Below, in pieces: positions 18,254-27,185 of a stretch of 62,389 bases of DNA. The DNA is from Clostridium sp. GTDB taxonomy: Bacteria; Bacillota; Clostridia; Acetivibrionales; Acetivibrionaceae. The translations under genes and the position numbers were made by a program. Positions within the stretch are counted from its first letter, which is position 1, and the number at the start of each line of letters is the position of its first letter. The notes below the pieces were generated by a model that had not been told where the DNA came from, did not search any database, and saw only the letters and a list, made by a program, of their open reading frames with translations. The DNA lies in assembly GCA_012517995.1 (NCBI GenBank), contig JAAYTS010000072.1, positions 1 to 62,389 of the forward strand. Direction: 5' to 3'.

Positions 18254-19222
18254 TTGTCATTTTCATCGGCGGTGAAGAATGAATTGTGTAGGATAACTGC
18301 CAGTGACAGGCTTTGTATGTTGGCTGAGTTGTCAGCTGTAGTTAGAATTAACGGTCTTGTTAGAGTAATTAATGATAATGAAATAAATTTGAGAATTACA
18401 ACTGAAAATTCAGCTCTAGCAAGGAGAGTTTTTTCGTTAATAAAAGAACTCTATGGTGTAAATGCAGAAATAATAATAAGACGAAGCCCCAAATTAAAGA
18501 AAAATATCATATATATACTTATATTAACTTTTTCAAAAGGATTAAAAAAAATACTTGATGATATGAATATTGTATGCGGTAATGAAAAATCAAAAGAAGT
18601 AAAATACTTACCCTGTGAGATTTTGTCAAAAAACAGGGAATGTCAAAAAGCATATTTACGAGGTGCATATTTAGCTGCAGGTTCAATGAGCGACCCGGAA
18701 AAGACTTATCATTTAGAAATAATTGCTCAAAGAATGGAATTAGCAGATGAATTAAATGATTTAATTAATTATTTTAAACTAAATTCTAAAATAATTAAAA
18801 GAAAGTGTAATTATGTTGTATACTTAAAAGAAGGGGAAAATATAGTTGATTTTTTAAATATAATAGGTGCTCATTCAGCTCTTTTAGAACTTGAGAATGT
18901 TAGAATACTTAAAGAAGTGCGGAATAATGTTAATAGAATTGTAAATTGCGAAACGGCAAATTTGCAAAAAACAGTAGATGCTTCAATAAGACAGGTTGAG
19001 AACATTACATACATAAAAGAGAATTTAGGTTTTGATAAACTACCTAAAAACTTACGTGATATAGCTATATTAAGATTAAAATACAGTGATTTTAGTTTAA
19101 AAGAATTAGGGGAAATGTTAACTCCATCTCTTGGGAAATCAGGTGTTAATCATAGGCTTAGAAAACTTGATAAAATTGCAGATAAAATCAGACATGAGAA
19201 AGGAGAAATAAAAAATGGTTGA
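18254..19222 (+). CDS. whiA: WhiA-type DNA-binding regulator
   Basis: WhiA binds DNA and affects cell division or chromosome segregation in Firmicutes and sporulation in actinomycetes. The protein combines a degenerate LAGLIDADG homing-endonuclease-like N-terminal region ([20 protein letters not shown]) with a C-terminal helix-turn-helix ([20 protein letters not shown], then [16 protein letters not shown]). I start at TTG 18254 ([11 protein letters not shown]), as relatives begin M-S-F-S; GAGGTG lies 6 nt upstream. A GTG at 18245 is in frame but sits in that site. The stop overlaps the HPr gene by 8 nt, so the two are coupled. Confidence 0.93.
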   Translation: MSFSSAVKNELCRITASDRLCMLAELSAVVRINGLVRVINDNEINLRITTENSALARRVFSLIKELYGVNAEIIIRRSPKLKKNIIYILILTFSKGLKKILDDMNIVCGNEKSKEVKYLPCEILSKNRECQKAYLRGAYLAAGSMSDPEKTYHLEIIAQRMELADELNDLINYFKLNSKIIKRKCNYVVYLKEGENIVDFLNIIGAHSALLELENVRILKEVRNNVNRIVNCETANLQKTVDASIRQVENITYIKENLGFDKLPKNLRDIAILRLKYSDFSLKELGEMLTPSLGKSGVNHRLRKLDKIADKIRHEKGEIKNG

Positions 19223-19478
19223 AAAGACTGTAAAAATAATCAATCCATCAGGTCTTCATGCAAGACCAGCAGCCCTGTTTGTTCAAACATCTAATAAATA
19301 TACATCTGAAATTTGGATTAAATACGGCACTAAAAAGGTGAATGCTAAAAGTATAATGGGTCTTATGTCTTTAGCAATTTCTAAGGGAACCTCCATTATA
19401 ATAGGAGCTGAAGGAGAAGATGAGGAACTTGCAATAAAAGAGCTTGAGGATCTTATTTTATCTGGATTAGGAGAGTAA
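19215..19478 (+). CDS. ptsH: Phosphocarrier protein HPr
   Basis: 87 residues with both regulatory sites intact: His15 in GLHARPAA, phosphorylated by enzyme I, and Ser46 in NAKSIMGL, phosphorylated by HprK. HPr relays phosphate to sugar permeases and, as Ser46-phosphate, is the CcpA corepressor. The position directly after whiA is where B. subtilis has crh, which has Gln instead of His15. Here the His is present, so it should work as a true HPr. The 8-nt overlap with whiA and the AAAGGAG site support coupled translation. No ptsI is in the window. HprK, encoded 7 kb upstream, is its expected partner. Confidence 0.95.
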   Translation: MVEKTVKIINPSGLHARPAALFVQTSNKYTSEIWIKYGTKKVNAKSIMGLMSLAISKGTSIIIGAEGEDEELAIKELEDLILSGLGE

Positions 19479-19630
19479 ATTTTCTATATTACATAAAAAA
19501 ACATATAAAAATAATAATTACAACCACATCAAAATTCATTTCCTTTTCGAACCTTAGGAATACAGGGTGATATGTATGCTTAAATCATATATATGTACAT
19601 TAAATTATTAGTAATCGGGGGGAATAATGT

Positions 19631-22618
19631 ATGAAACTTATGAAAAAAAAGCGTCTTAGTGTACTGATGGTTGTAATTATTTTTATTATTGCAACTGTAA
19701 CTGCAAATGCAGCTCCATTCTATGGTGATATCAACAAGGACGGAGCGGTCAACTCTTTAGATAGTGCTGCTATGAGCAGGCATGTTTTAGATATCAGCAA
19801 AGTCAGCGACACTTCTATGATGGATCTTAATGGAGACGGCATAATTAATTCAGGAGATTATGCTTTATTAACCAGGTATATTTTAGGTATAATTGAGTCA
19901 TTTCCTGTTGAAGAAAAGGATCCAATACCTACATCTGATCCAAATGATGAAGCATGGAAAAACAATACTGGAACAATTGAATTGGGCAGCAGAATAACTG
20001 TTTCAGGAGAAGGAATATCTGTAAATGGTTCAGTTGTTAATATAACAGCTGGTGGTGATCACGTTGTTACAGGAACGTTAACAAATGGTATGATATACAT
20101 AAATACCGAAGAAAGAGTTAAATTAAGACTAAAAGGTGCAAACATAACCAATTCTAATGGACCTGCAATTTATTTTGAAAATGTAGACAAAGGATTTATT
20201 ACAATATCAAAAGATACTGTAAACTATTTAACTGATGGAAGTTCTTACAGTGATGAAGAAGCTACAGCTACTGTATTTAGCAGGGATGACCTTGAAATCA
20301 AGGGCGGCGGCACATTGTATATCAAAGGAAATTATAAACATGGTATAAACAGTAATGATGATTTGATTATTGAAGAAGGAAATATTTTTATAGAAGCTAC
20401 TACTGATGGCATACATACAAATGAAAAAGTGAAAATCAAAGGAGGAAATGTTAACATTACTGCTGGTTCAGATGGCATTGATGCTGGAGAGGCTATAACC
20501 ATTGAAGATGGAACTTTAAATATAAATGCAGCAGGTGATGGAATAAAATCTTCAGAAGATATTACAATTACAGGCGGAGACTTTAAACTTGAGACAGATT
20601 CAGATGGTATAGACAGCAAAATGAATCTTCTAATTGAAGATGGAACATTTAATATAGAATCAGCTAATGATGGATTAAAAGGAGTTACCAGCGTAAAAGT
20701 TACAGGTGGCACTTTTGACATTGTAGCAGCATCTGAAGGTATTCAAACTGATGATTATGTTGAAATAAAAGGTGGAAACTTCAAAATAAAAGCCAGATCT
20801 GGTATACGTGCAGAAAAGGATATAATAATAAGCGGTGGAACTGTTAATGTTACACAGCCAAGAGAAGAGCTTGAATCAATTAGCGGACGGGTAATAGTAA
20901 ATGGCGGACGATTAAATATAACTGTAAGTGAAAGTGGATTTTCATCTAATAAGAGTCAAAAACTTTTGACTGGGGATATTATTTTCTCAGAGCCCAGCAA
21001 AACTTTTAGCAATCAGATTTCAGTTACTTTAGATACTAAAATTAATAATGCACAAATTAGATACACAACTGATGGAAGTGTTCCTACCAGCAATTCTACA
21101 TTGTATACTGGTCCTTTAAACTTTACAAAAACTACACAGCTTAGAGCTCAGGCATTTGTTAATGGGAATCCAGTAGGGGACATGGGAACATCTATATATG
21201 TTGCTAGTCAAATAAGTACCAGGCATGATCTTCCGGTTCTAATTTTAGATGCATATGGAAAATCAAAGCCAGGTCGTAATTATATAGATGCAGCTTTTAT
21301 GTTGTTTGAACCAGGAAACAATAATGAAGTTTCTTTCACACAACAACCGGCTGTTGCTACTCGTGCAGGTTTTAGGCTGCGTGGGCAATCTTCTTCTAAT
21401 TTTGAAAAAGCACCTTACAGAATTGAGTTATGGGATAATGATAATAATGATGCAAAATATTCTCTATTAGGTATGCCAGAGGATGGGGATTGGATATTGC
21501 TTTCTCCATATCCGGATAAGTCTTTGATGCGTAATGCTCTAGCTTATGAACTTGGCAGAGCTAAAGGATTAGAGGCACCAAGATATAGGTTTGTAGAAGT
21601 ATATACTAATTTTAACAGCGATGTATTAACTGATAATGCTTACCAAGGCGTATATTTGCTTGTTGAGAGAATAGAGATAAATTCCAGACGTCTTAATATA
21701 GCGAAACTTGAAAAAGAACATTCATCGGAACCAGAGATTAGTGGAGGATATTTATTACAATTTAACATGGGTGCTGCTGACCCGCCTCTAATAAGAGGTA
21801 ACGGCTGGAGTGATCTTGAGGTTACAGAACCAGATGATTTGACAAATGAACAATTAGCATGGATAACTGACTATATTCAAAAAACACATAATGCTATTCA
21901 CAGTTCAAATCCATCAGACCCTAACACTGGTTATCCAGCATATATAGATGTTGATTCTTTTGTAGACTATATAATACATAATGAGCTAGCCCGTCAAGGT
22001 GACTCATATATGAGAAGTACACGTATGTTTAAAGATCGGGGTGGAAAACTTACAGCTGGACCACTTTGGGATTTTGACTTAGCATATGATTGCTTTAATA
22101 TGGGTGGATTCTTTGGTGGAGGAGGAGGCTCTCAAATAGAAGGATTTCAATTCCAGTCAATGATGGGGGGCTGGGGAATGGGTGCTCCTTGTGACTGGTT
22201 TGAAACACTAATGTATGACCCAAGTTTCCAGCAAAAAGTTAGAACCCGTTGGCAAGAACTGCGGAGAGGTCCTTACTCTGATCAGCAGCTTATAGCTTTA
22301 GTTGATTCACTAGTTGCTCAATTAAAAACTGGTCCAACACGAAACTTTAACAGATGGAGAATATTAGGAACCTCTACGGTAGGTGGTATGGGTACGCAAG
22401 TTACTCAAACATGGGAAGAACAAATAGCTATTTTGAAAGATTTCCTAATTAAAAGAGCTGCTTGGTTAGATAATTGTGGTTGGGCACCGACTCCTAACAA
22501 CGGTGGCGGCGGTTGGGATCCTTGGAATCCTGGCGGCGGCGGAGGTGGCTGGGATCCTTGGAATCCCGGCGGCGGTGGAGGCGGCTGGGGTCCCTGGAAC
22601 CCAGGCGGAGGCTTTTAA
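19631..22618 (+). CDS. Secreted dockerin-containing CotH-family protein
   Basis: 995 residues, exported: a signal peptide (1-29, ending TANA). Then a type I dockerin at about 31-91 with two calcium loops, DINKDGAVNSLD and DLNGDGIINSGD. Next a repetitive beta-helix-like carbohydrate-binding region (about 117-450, many DG.K/GGT repeats, DUF4353-like), a chitobiase C-terminal-type domain (about 450-525, YTTDGSVPT), a CotH kinase-like domain (about 533-950, RLRGQSSSNFEK, LLVERIEIN, LWDFDLAYDCF), and a Gly/Trp tail with three WDPWNPGGGGGG-like units. Dockerins bind cohesins on scaffoldins, so it is probably a cellulosome component; no cohesin gene is here. CotH proteins phosphorylate spore-coat proteins in Bacillus; the target here is unknown. 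A terminator follows at 22672. Confidence 0.87.
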   Translation: MKLMKKKRLSVLMVVIIFIIATVTANAAPFYGDINKDGAVNSLDSAAMSRHVLDISKVSDTSMMDLNGDGIINSGDYALLTRYILGIIESFPVEEKDPIPTSDPNDEAWKNNTGTIELGSRITVSGEGISVNGSVVNITAGGDHVVTGTLTNGMIYINTEERVKLRLKGANITNSNGPAIYFENVDKGFITISKDTVNYLTDGSSYSDEEATATVFSRDDLEIKGGGTLYIKGNYKHGINSNDDLIIEEGNIFIEATTDGIHTNEKVKIKGGNVNITAGSDGIDAGEAITIEDGTLNINAAGDGIKSSEDITITGGDFKLETDSDGIDSKMNLLIEDGTFNIESANDGLKGVTSVKVTGGTFDIVAASEGIQTDDYVEIKGGNFKIKARSGIRAEKDIIISGGTVNVTQPREELESISGRVIVNGGRLNITVSESGFSSNKSQKLLTGDIIFSEPSKTFSNQISVTLDTKINNAQIRYTTDGSVPTSNSTLYTGPLNFTKTTQLRAQAFVNGNPVGDMGTSIYVASQISTRHDLPVLILDAYGKSKPGRNYIDAAFMLFEPGNNNEVSFTQQPAVATRAGFRLRGQSSSNFEKAPYRIELWDNDNNDAKYSLLGMPEDGDWILLSPYPDKSLMRNALAYELGRAKGLEAPRYRFVEVYTNFNSDVLTDNAYQGVYLLVERIEINSRRLNIAKLEKEHSSEPEISGGYLLQFNMGAADPPLIRGNGWSDLEVTEPDDLTNEQLAWITDYIQKTHNAIHSSNPSDPNTGYPAYIDVDSFVDYIIHNELARQGDSYMRSTRMFKDRGGKLTAGPLWDFDLAYDCFNMGGFFGGGGGSQIEGFQFQSMMGGWGMGAPCDWFETLMYDPSFQQKVRTRWQELRRGPYSDQQLIALVDSLVAQLKTGPTRNFNRWRILGTSTVGGMGTQVTQTWEEQIAILKDFLIKRAAWLDNCGWAPTPNNGGGGWDPWNPGGGGGGWDPWNPGGGGGGWGPWNPGGGF

Positions 22619-22671
22619 AAGTAAAGATAATTAATAGAGATTCTATGGAATGTTAGATAAATTTAAATACT

Positions 22672-22717
22672 AAAAAGAAGCTGTGTTACTTAAGAAATAG
22701 GTGCACAGCTTCTTTTT
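22672..22717 (+). terminator. Intrinsic terminator after the CotH gene
   Basis: AAAAAGAAGCTGTG (22672-22685) pairs perfectly with CACAGCTTCTTTTT (22704-22717). The T run of the right arm continues past it. Confidence 0.9.
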
Positions 22718-22733
22718 TAGCGTTTTAAATATT

Positions 22734-22806
22734 TTGTCGATATCTTTTTTTTATTTGACAAAAGCTTACAATATTTTATGAAGGAAAAATTGTATTGTTA
22801 CAGAAA
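22734..22806 (+). promoter_or_regulatory. Sigma-H-type promoter with Spo0A-box-like sites upstream of spoIIAA
   Basis: GAAGGAAAA (22780-22788) fits the sigma-H -35 consensus RnAGGAwWW. After 11 bp comes ACAGAAA (22800-22806), one mismatch from RnnGAAT. Upstream are TTGTCGAT (22734-22741, one mismatch to the 0A box TTGTCGAA) and TTGACAAA (22755-22762), 21 bp apart, so on the same helix face. This reproduces the known Spo0A-activated sigma-H control of spoIIA in Bacillus. Binding is inferred. Confidence 0.7.
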
Positions 22807-22840
22807 TAGTAACAATAACCATTAGTGAAGGAGGATTATT

Positions 22841-23203
22841 TTGAAAGTTAAAATTTCGTATAGGGGAACTACTTTAATTGTCTCTTTAGCAGGTGAATTA
22901 GACCATCACTCTGCTGAATATGTCAGGCAGAAGATTGATAATGAATTGATGAAGTCATCTAATAGAGATGTGATTTTAGATTTTTCAGATGTTAGTTTTA
23001 TGGATAGCTCTGGAATAGGAGTTGTTATAGGGAGGTACAAAAATATTCAAAAGCTAAATGGGAAGCTTATAATAATTAATTTAAACAATCAAGTCAGGCG
23101 TATATTTGAAATGTCGGGATTGCTTAAAATAATACCAGTTTATGATAATGTAGAAGATGCTATAAAAAATGTAAAGGGGAATAAAAATGCAGCCTATAAA
23201 TGA
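22841..23203 (+). CDS. spoIIAA: Anti-sigma F factor antagonist
   Basis: A STAS-domain protein of 120 residues that, when dephosphorylated, displaces sigma-F from SpoIIAB and starts forespore gene expression. The phosphorylatable serine is the second Ser of MDSSGIGV (residue 57), equivalent to Ser58 in Bacillus. The start is TTG 22841, directly after GGAGGATTATT. The gene is first in the canonical spoIIAA-spoIIAB-sigF order and overlaps spoIIAB by 17 nt. The sigma-H-like promoter at 22780-22806 lies about 35 nt upstream. The cognate phosphatase SpoIIE is not encoded in the window. Confidence 0.94.
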   Translation: MKVKISYRGTTLIVSLAGELDHHSAEYVRQKIDNELMKSSNRDVILDFSDVSFMDSSGIGVVIGRYKNIQKLNGKLIIINLNNQVRRIFEMSGLLKIIPVYDNVEDAIKNVKGNKNAAYK

Positions 23204-23624
23204 AATGAATTTAGAATTTTCCAGTAAATCAAGAAATGAAAGTTTTGCAAGGGTTGTTGCAGCGGCTTTTGTATCGCAACTAGATCCTACATTAGAAGAA
23301 TTGGCAGATGTTAAAACTGCAGTTTCAGAAGCGGTGACTAATGCAATAATACATGGTTATGAAAACAGGGATGGATTGGTTAAAATAAATTGCAAACTAT
23401 TCTATAACTCAGTAGAGATTACCATTAGCGATGAAGGAAAGGGAATTGAAGATATATCAGTTGCAAGGCAGCCCATGTATACCTCCAGACCTGAGATGGA
23501 AAGGTCTGGCATGGGATTTACTGTTATGGAAAGCTTTATGGATAAAGTTGAAGTAGTATCTGAGGTAGGAAAGGGTACTAAAGTGATTATGTTTAAAACA
23601 TTTGAATCTGTTAAGGAACAGTAG
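23187..23624 (+). CDS. spoIIAB: Anti-sigma F factor and serine kinase
   Basis: A GHKL-fold kinase of 145 residues that binds sigma-F or phosphorylates SpoIIAA. The N-box [12 protein letters not shown], the G1 box [10 protein letters not shown] and the G2 box [13 protein letters not shown] are intact. ATG 23187 has AAGGGG upstream and lies within the end of spoIIAA (17-nt overlap), consistent with stoichiometric coupling of the partner-switching module. SigF follows after 45 nt. Confidence 0.95.
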   Translation: MQPINEMNLEFSSKSRNESFARVVAAAFVSQLDPTLEELADVKTAVSEAVTNAIIHGYENRDGLVKINCKLFYNSVEITISDEGKGIEDISVARQPMYTSRPEMERSGMGFTVMESFMDKVEVVSEVGKGTKVIMFKTFESVKEQ

Positions 23625-23669
23625 CGTTAATATCATTACAATGAAAATATATAATTTATAGGAGTAATT

Positions 23670-24410
23670 ATGGATGAAATATTTGAAAAAGATACTTTAG
23701 ATCTAATTAAAAAAGCTAAAAAAGGTGATAAGTACGTTCAATCTATTTTGGTTGAAAAAAATATTGGTCTTGTATGGAGTATCGTCAAAAGATTTCAAAA
23801 CAGAGGATATGAGGCTGAAGACATTTTTCAAATAGGATGTATCGGACTTATTAAAGCCATTAACAAATTTGACGACTCTTTTAATGTGAAATTTTCTACA
23901 TATGCAGTTCCTATGATAATAGGAGAAATTAAACGATTTATAAGAGATGATGGAATGATAAAGGTAAGTCGTTCTTTAAAAGAACTGGCTAATAAAACCA
24001 GAATAACAAAAGAAATTATGACAAAGGAGTTTGGAAGGGAGCCTTCTATAAATGAGATTTCTAAGCGCCTGAACATTCCAAAAGAAGAAATTGTTATGTC
24101 TTTAGAAGCAAGTTATACTCCCGAATCTCTGTATAGCGCAGTAGGAGAAGGGGAAAGTTCTTCAATGTTATTAATTGACAGAATTGATAATGAAAGAAGT
24201 GACAATGAAGTAGATCTTGTAGATAAAATAGATTTAAGGAATGTACTGGAAACATTAAAACCTCGGGAAAAACAAATAATTATTTTAAGGTACTACAAAG
24301 AAAAAACCCAGTCCCAAATTGCAAAAATGCTTGGTATATCTCAAGTTCAAGTTTCTAGAATTGAAAAAAAGATATTAGAAGATATACGAAAAAAAATGAA
24401 GCATGTATAA
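23670..24410 (+). CDS. sigF: RNA polymerase sporulation-specific sigma-F factor
   Basis: A sigma-70 group factor of 246 residues, active in the forespore. Region 2 includes DIFQIGCIGLIKAINKFD and KFSTYAVPMIIGEIKRFIRD. Region 3 contains GREPSINEISKRL. Region 4 ends with the helix-turn-helix KTQSQIAKMLGISQVQVSRI. As third gene of the spoIIA operon it is held by SpoIIAB until SpoIIAA is dephosphorylated. No terminator is evident directly after it, and a small membrane-peptide gene follows 116 nt on. Confidence 0.95.
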   Translation: MDEIFEKDTLDLIKKAKKGDKYVQSILVEKNIGLVWSIVKRFQNRGYEAEDIFQIGCIGLIKAINKFDDSFNVKFSTYAVPMIIGEIKRFIRDDGMIKVSRSLKELANKTRITKEIMTKEFGREPSINEISKRLNIPKEEIVMSLEASYTPESLYSAVGEGESSSMLLIDRIDNERSDNEVDLVDKIDLRNVLETLKPREKQIIILRYYKEKTQSQIAKMLGISQVQVSRIEKKILEDIRKKMKHV

Positions 24411-24526
24411 AAAATATCTTTTGTATAGGAATTTGCACAATATTATAATTTTTTTGTATATTGTTTTAAGATTTTCAAATACTATATACTACTATTTTTA
24501 AAAATATAAATTATAAAGGTGAAGTT

Positions 24527-24688
24527 ATGACAGGAACAATAACGAAGAACAAGATTTTTTTTATTATACTAAGTTTGTTGATTATAATTGGAATTTTAAT
24601 TATTTGCGTTGGTTCCCAAAGAAAAAAGGGAATTCCATCAAAAGGGGTTTTTGTAATAAAAAACTCTCAAAGCTTGAAAAAATCATAA
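24527..24688 (+). CDS. Small single-span membrane peptide, 53 residues, unrecognised
   Basis: ATG 24527 follows the good ribosome-binding site AAAGGTGAAG and opens a 53-codon frame ending at TAA 24686-24688. The product has a short polar start, one strongly hydrophobic span (about residues 10-28, KIFFIILSLLIIIGILIICV), then a basic tail rich in Lys (QRKKGIPSKG). I do not recognise a family. The position directly downstream of sigF suggests a sporulation-linked membrane peptide, but that rests only on context. The frame is real in the sense of having a start, ribosome-binding site and coherent membrane segment; conservation is untested. Confidence 0.5.
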   Translation: MTGTITKNKIFFIILSLLIIIGILIICVGSQRKKGIPSKGVFVIKNSQSLKKS

Positions 24689-24730
24689 GTAGCGTAAAAA
24701 ATAATTTTAAAAAGAAGGATTTTATGAACC

Positions 24731-24760
24731 AACTATAGAATATAAAACTATAGAATATAA
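24731..24760. repeat. 15-bp perfect tandem duplication
   Basis: AACTATAGAATATAA occurs twice without a break at 24731-24745 and 24746-24760, in the non-coding stretch between the small membrane peptide and the CheX gene. It is probably replication slippage; a function is not indicated. Confidence 0.8.
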
Positions 24761-24854
24761 AATAGTATGTTTTTTTAATTTAGAACAACTCATTTCTCCA
24801 ATGGTGTAAGTTCGCATATCAATTGCTTATTTTAAAATAAGGTGGTAATAAAAT

Positions 24855-25319
24855 ATGAATGTAGAACATATAAATCCATTTATTGAAGCAAGTCAGACAG
24901 TATTAAAGCAAATAACAGGGATAGATGCTAAGTTAGGAAAAATTTTCATAAAAGATTCTCCTTATGTTAGTGATAATATACTTATAATTGTAGGACTTAC
25001 AGGAAAGATTCGAGGACAGGCTGTTTTTGCTATGAACAAGTCTGTTGCTTTGGATATTGCTTCAAGTATGATGGGGGGGATGGAAGCAGTTGAACTGGAT
25101 GAATTATCAAAAAGTGCCATATCTGAACTTGCCAACATGATACTTGGAAATACAGCTACTATATTATATAACAAAGGAATTGGTATTGAAATTACCCCGC
25201 CTACCTTTCTAATGGGGGAAAATTTACAAATATCCAATTCTAAAATGACAACTATATGCATCCCTCTTTTACTTGAAGATGATAAACAATTACAAATAGA
25301 TATTTCAATAGTTAAATAA
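24855..25319 (+). CDS. CheX-like CheY-P phosphatase
   Basis: A 154-residue CheC/CheX-family protein with the phosphatase signature E-x2-N in SAISELANMILGN (about residues 87-99), in the single-motif arrangement typical of CheX. It would dephosphorylate CheY or another receiver domain in the cytoplasm. The ribosome-binding site AAGGTGG precedes ATG 24855. It is not in a chemotaxis operon. Several receiver-domain proteins in this window could be partners, but none is adjacent. Free-standing CheX-like proteins are common in Clostridia and may act outside chemotaxis. Confidence 0.82.
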   Translation: MNVEHINPFIEASQTVLKQITGIDAKLGKIFIKDSPYVSDNILIIVGLTGKIRGQAVFAMNKSVALDIASSMMGGMEAVELDELSKSAISELANMILGNTATILYNKGIGIEITPPTFLMGENLQISNSKMTTICIPLLLEDDKQLQIDISIVK

Positions 25320-25451
25320 TTAATTCTTCAGTATCTTTCATATGTAAATAAAAATCTTTTTTCCCTGCCCTTTGATTCTAAATAATAAATATAAAAAATT
25401 AAATACAGTAAAATAGTTGTTTAATTTAAATAAACTATTGGTAAGTTATAA

Positions 25452-25490
25452 TTGTAGCTACCCTTTCTATATGTTATAATATGTTATAAT
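25452..25490 (+). promoter_or_regulatory. Extended -10 promoter for trmL, with a duplicated -10
   Basis: TTGTAG (25452-25457), 17 bp, then TATAAT (25475-25480) preceded by TGT, an extended -10. The 10-bp unit ATGTTATAAT is repeated exactly at 25471-25480 and 25481-25490, giving two possible -10 elements. Confidence 0.65.
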
Positions 25491-25535
25491 ATTAACATGA
25501 TTCAAGTAAGAGTTGAGAGGGGTATAGAGTAGCTA

Positions 25536-26024
25536 ATGAACATAGTTTTAGTTGAACCTGAGATACCACAAAATGCAGGAAATATTGCCAGAACATGTGC
25601 AGCAACAGGTACTAATTTGCATATGGTTAAACCTTTGGGGTTTTCTGTAGATGATAAATATTTAAAACGTGCTGGCCTTGATTATTGGGAACAAGTTAAT
25701 ATAAGCTATTATGACAGCTTTAAACAGTTAATTGAAAAACACAGTGATGGTGTTTTCTTTTATGCTACAACAAAAGCTGTCAATTCTTATGCAGATGTGA
25801 GCTATCCCGAGAATGCTTTTATTGTATTTGGCAAGGAAACAGCAGGTTTGCCAGAAGAAATTTTATTTAATAATAAAGATAGATGTATTAGGATTCCTAT
25901 GAAGGAAGGAGCAAGGTCTTTGAATCTTTCTAACTCTGTTGCAATTATACTGTATGAGGCCTTGAAGCAAAATAATTTTAATAGTTTAAATTTAAAAGGA
26001 AAACTTACGCAATATACTTGGTGA
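25536..26024 (+). CDS. trmL: tRNA (cytidine/uridine(34)-2'-O)-methyltransferase
   Basis: A 162-residue SPOUT-family enzyme that 2'-O-methylates the wobble nucleotide of certain leucine tRNAs using SAM. The family motifs are present in order: EPEIPQNAGNIARTCAATG near the N-terminus, the central FGKETAGLP, and the knot-forming RIPMKEGARSLNLSNSVAII near the C-terminus. Length is normal. It is first in a short run with the M20 peptidase gene, which begins 12 nt after its stop, and it has its own promoter at 25452-25490. Confidence 0.92.
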   Translation: MNIVLVEPEIPQNAGNIARTCAATGTNLHMVKPLGFSVDDKYLKRAGLDYWEQVNISYYDSFKQLIEKHSDGVFFYATTKAVNSYADVSYPENAFIVFGKETAGLPEEILFNNKDRCIRIPMKEGARSLNLSNSVAIILYEALKQNNFNSLNLKGKLTQYTW

Positions 26025-26036
26025 GGAGAGAAATTA

Positions 26037-27149
26037 ATGGTTAACCGAGACAGGATAATAAATGAATTTATCCAACTAACAAAAATTGACAGCATATCCT
26101 TATATGAAAGAGAAATGGCAGATGTATTAAAGATAAAAATGCTCAAAGAAGGTATTAATGTAAAAGAAGACAATGTGGGAAAGAAAATAGGAGGAAATGC
26201 AGGAAATCTTATATGCACTTTTAAGGGAAATAAAAATGTTTCTCCTATAGTTTTAATGGCTCATATGGATACAGTTACGCCAGGTATAGGTAAAAAACCA
26301 AAATTAGATGGTAATGTTATAAAATCAGACGGAACCACTGTACTTGGTGGAGATGATGTGGCTGGTATTGTATGCATATTAGAGGCTTTAAGGGTTTTAA
26401 AAGAGCAAAATATAGAGCATGGGGATATTTATGTTGTTTTTACCGTTGCAGAGGAAGTGGGATTATTAGGTGCAAAAAATCTTGATTTTAACGCTATAGA
26501 TGCTAAATATGGATTTGTTATGGATCTTGGAGGAGAAATTGGGTTTGTAGCAACATCTGCCCCTACTCAAAATACATTTGATATAATAATAACAGGGAAA
26601 GCTGCACATGCAGGGATTGAACCGGAAAAAGGGATAAGTGCAATTGAAATAGCAGCTGATGCCATATCAAAAATGAAATTAGGAAGAATAGATGATGAGA
26701 CAACTGCTAATATTGGAAAGATAAAAGGGGGAGAAGCTACAAATATTGTATGTGAAGAGGTTGAAATACGTGCTGAGGCAAGAAGCAGGGATAATGAAAA
26801 ATTAAAAGCACAGACTGAGCATATGAAAAGTTGTTTTAAGGAATCTGCTAATAAATTTGGCGGAAGGGTTGTATTTAAAACAGAGCATCTTTATCCTGCA
26901 TATAGAATTGATGAAAGTGAAGATATAATATCAATTTTAAAAACTGCATCTGAAAAAGCAGGGATAGAATTAAAATTAGGGGAAACCGGAGGAGGAAGCG
27001 ATACAAATATTATAAATTTCAAAGGTATAAAAGCTGTTAATATCAGCGTTGGAATGGACAAAGTTCATAGTGTAGAAGAACAAATTAATATTGACCATAT
27101 GGTAAAGGCTACTGAGTTTTTAATTTCTATAATACAGTCGATTTATTAA
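26037..27149 (+). CDS. M20-family peptidase, PepT-like
   Basis: A 370-residue cytoplasmic zinc aminopeptidase or amidohydrolase of the M20 family. Metal ligands appear in the expected order: LMAHMDTVTPG (His and catalytic Asp), GGDDVAGIV, VAEEVGLLG (catalytic Glu-Glu), MDLGG, and a C-terminal His in KVHSVEEQI. The dimerisation lid domain lies at about residues 185-295 (GKAAHAGIEPEKGISA). Close relatives are annotated as tripeptidase T or PepT-like; substrate choice is not predictable. The start ATG follows GAGGAG. It lies 12 nt after trmL and shares its transcript with the DUF2156 gene, whose CTG start is 36 nt downstream in the same frame. Confidence 0.86.
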   Translation: MVNRDRIINEFIQLTKIDSISLYEREMADVLKIKMLKEGINVKEDNVGKKIGGNAGNLICTFKGNKNVSPIVLMAHMDTVTPGIGKKPKLDGNVIKSDGTTVLGGDDVAGIVCILEALRVLKEQNIEHGDIYVVFTVAEEVGLLGAKNLDFNAIDAKYGFVMDLGGEIGFVATSAPTQNTFDIIITGKAAHAGIEPEKGISAIEIAADAISKMKLGRIDDETTANIGKIKGGEATNIVCEEVEIRAEARSRDNEKLKAQTEHMKSCFKESANKFGGRVVFKTEHLYPAYRIDESEDIISILKTASEKAGIELKLGETGGGSDTNIINFKGIKAVNISVGMDKVHSVEEQINIDHMVKATEFLISIIQSIY

Positions 27150-27185
27150 CATATTTACTTACAAAAAAGATGGGGAGGTTTTTTT

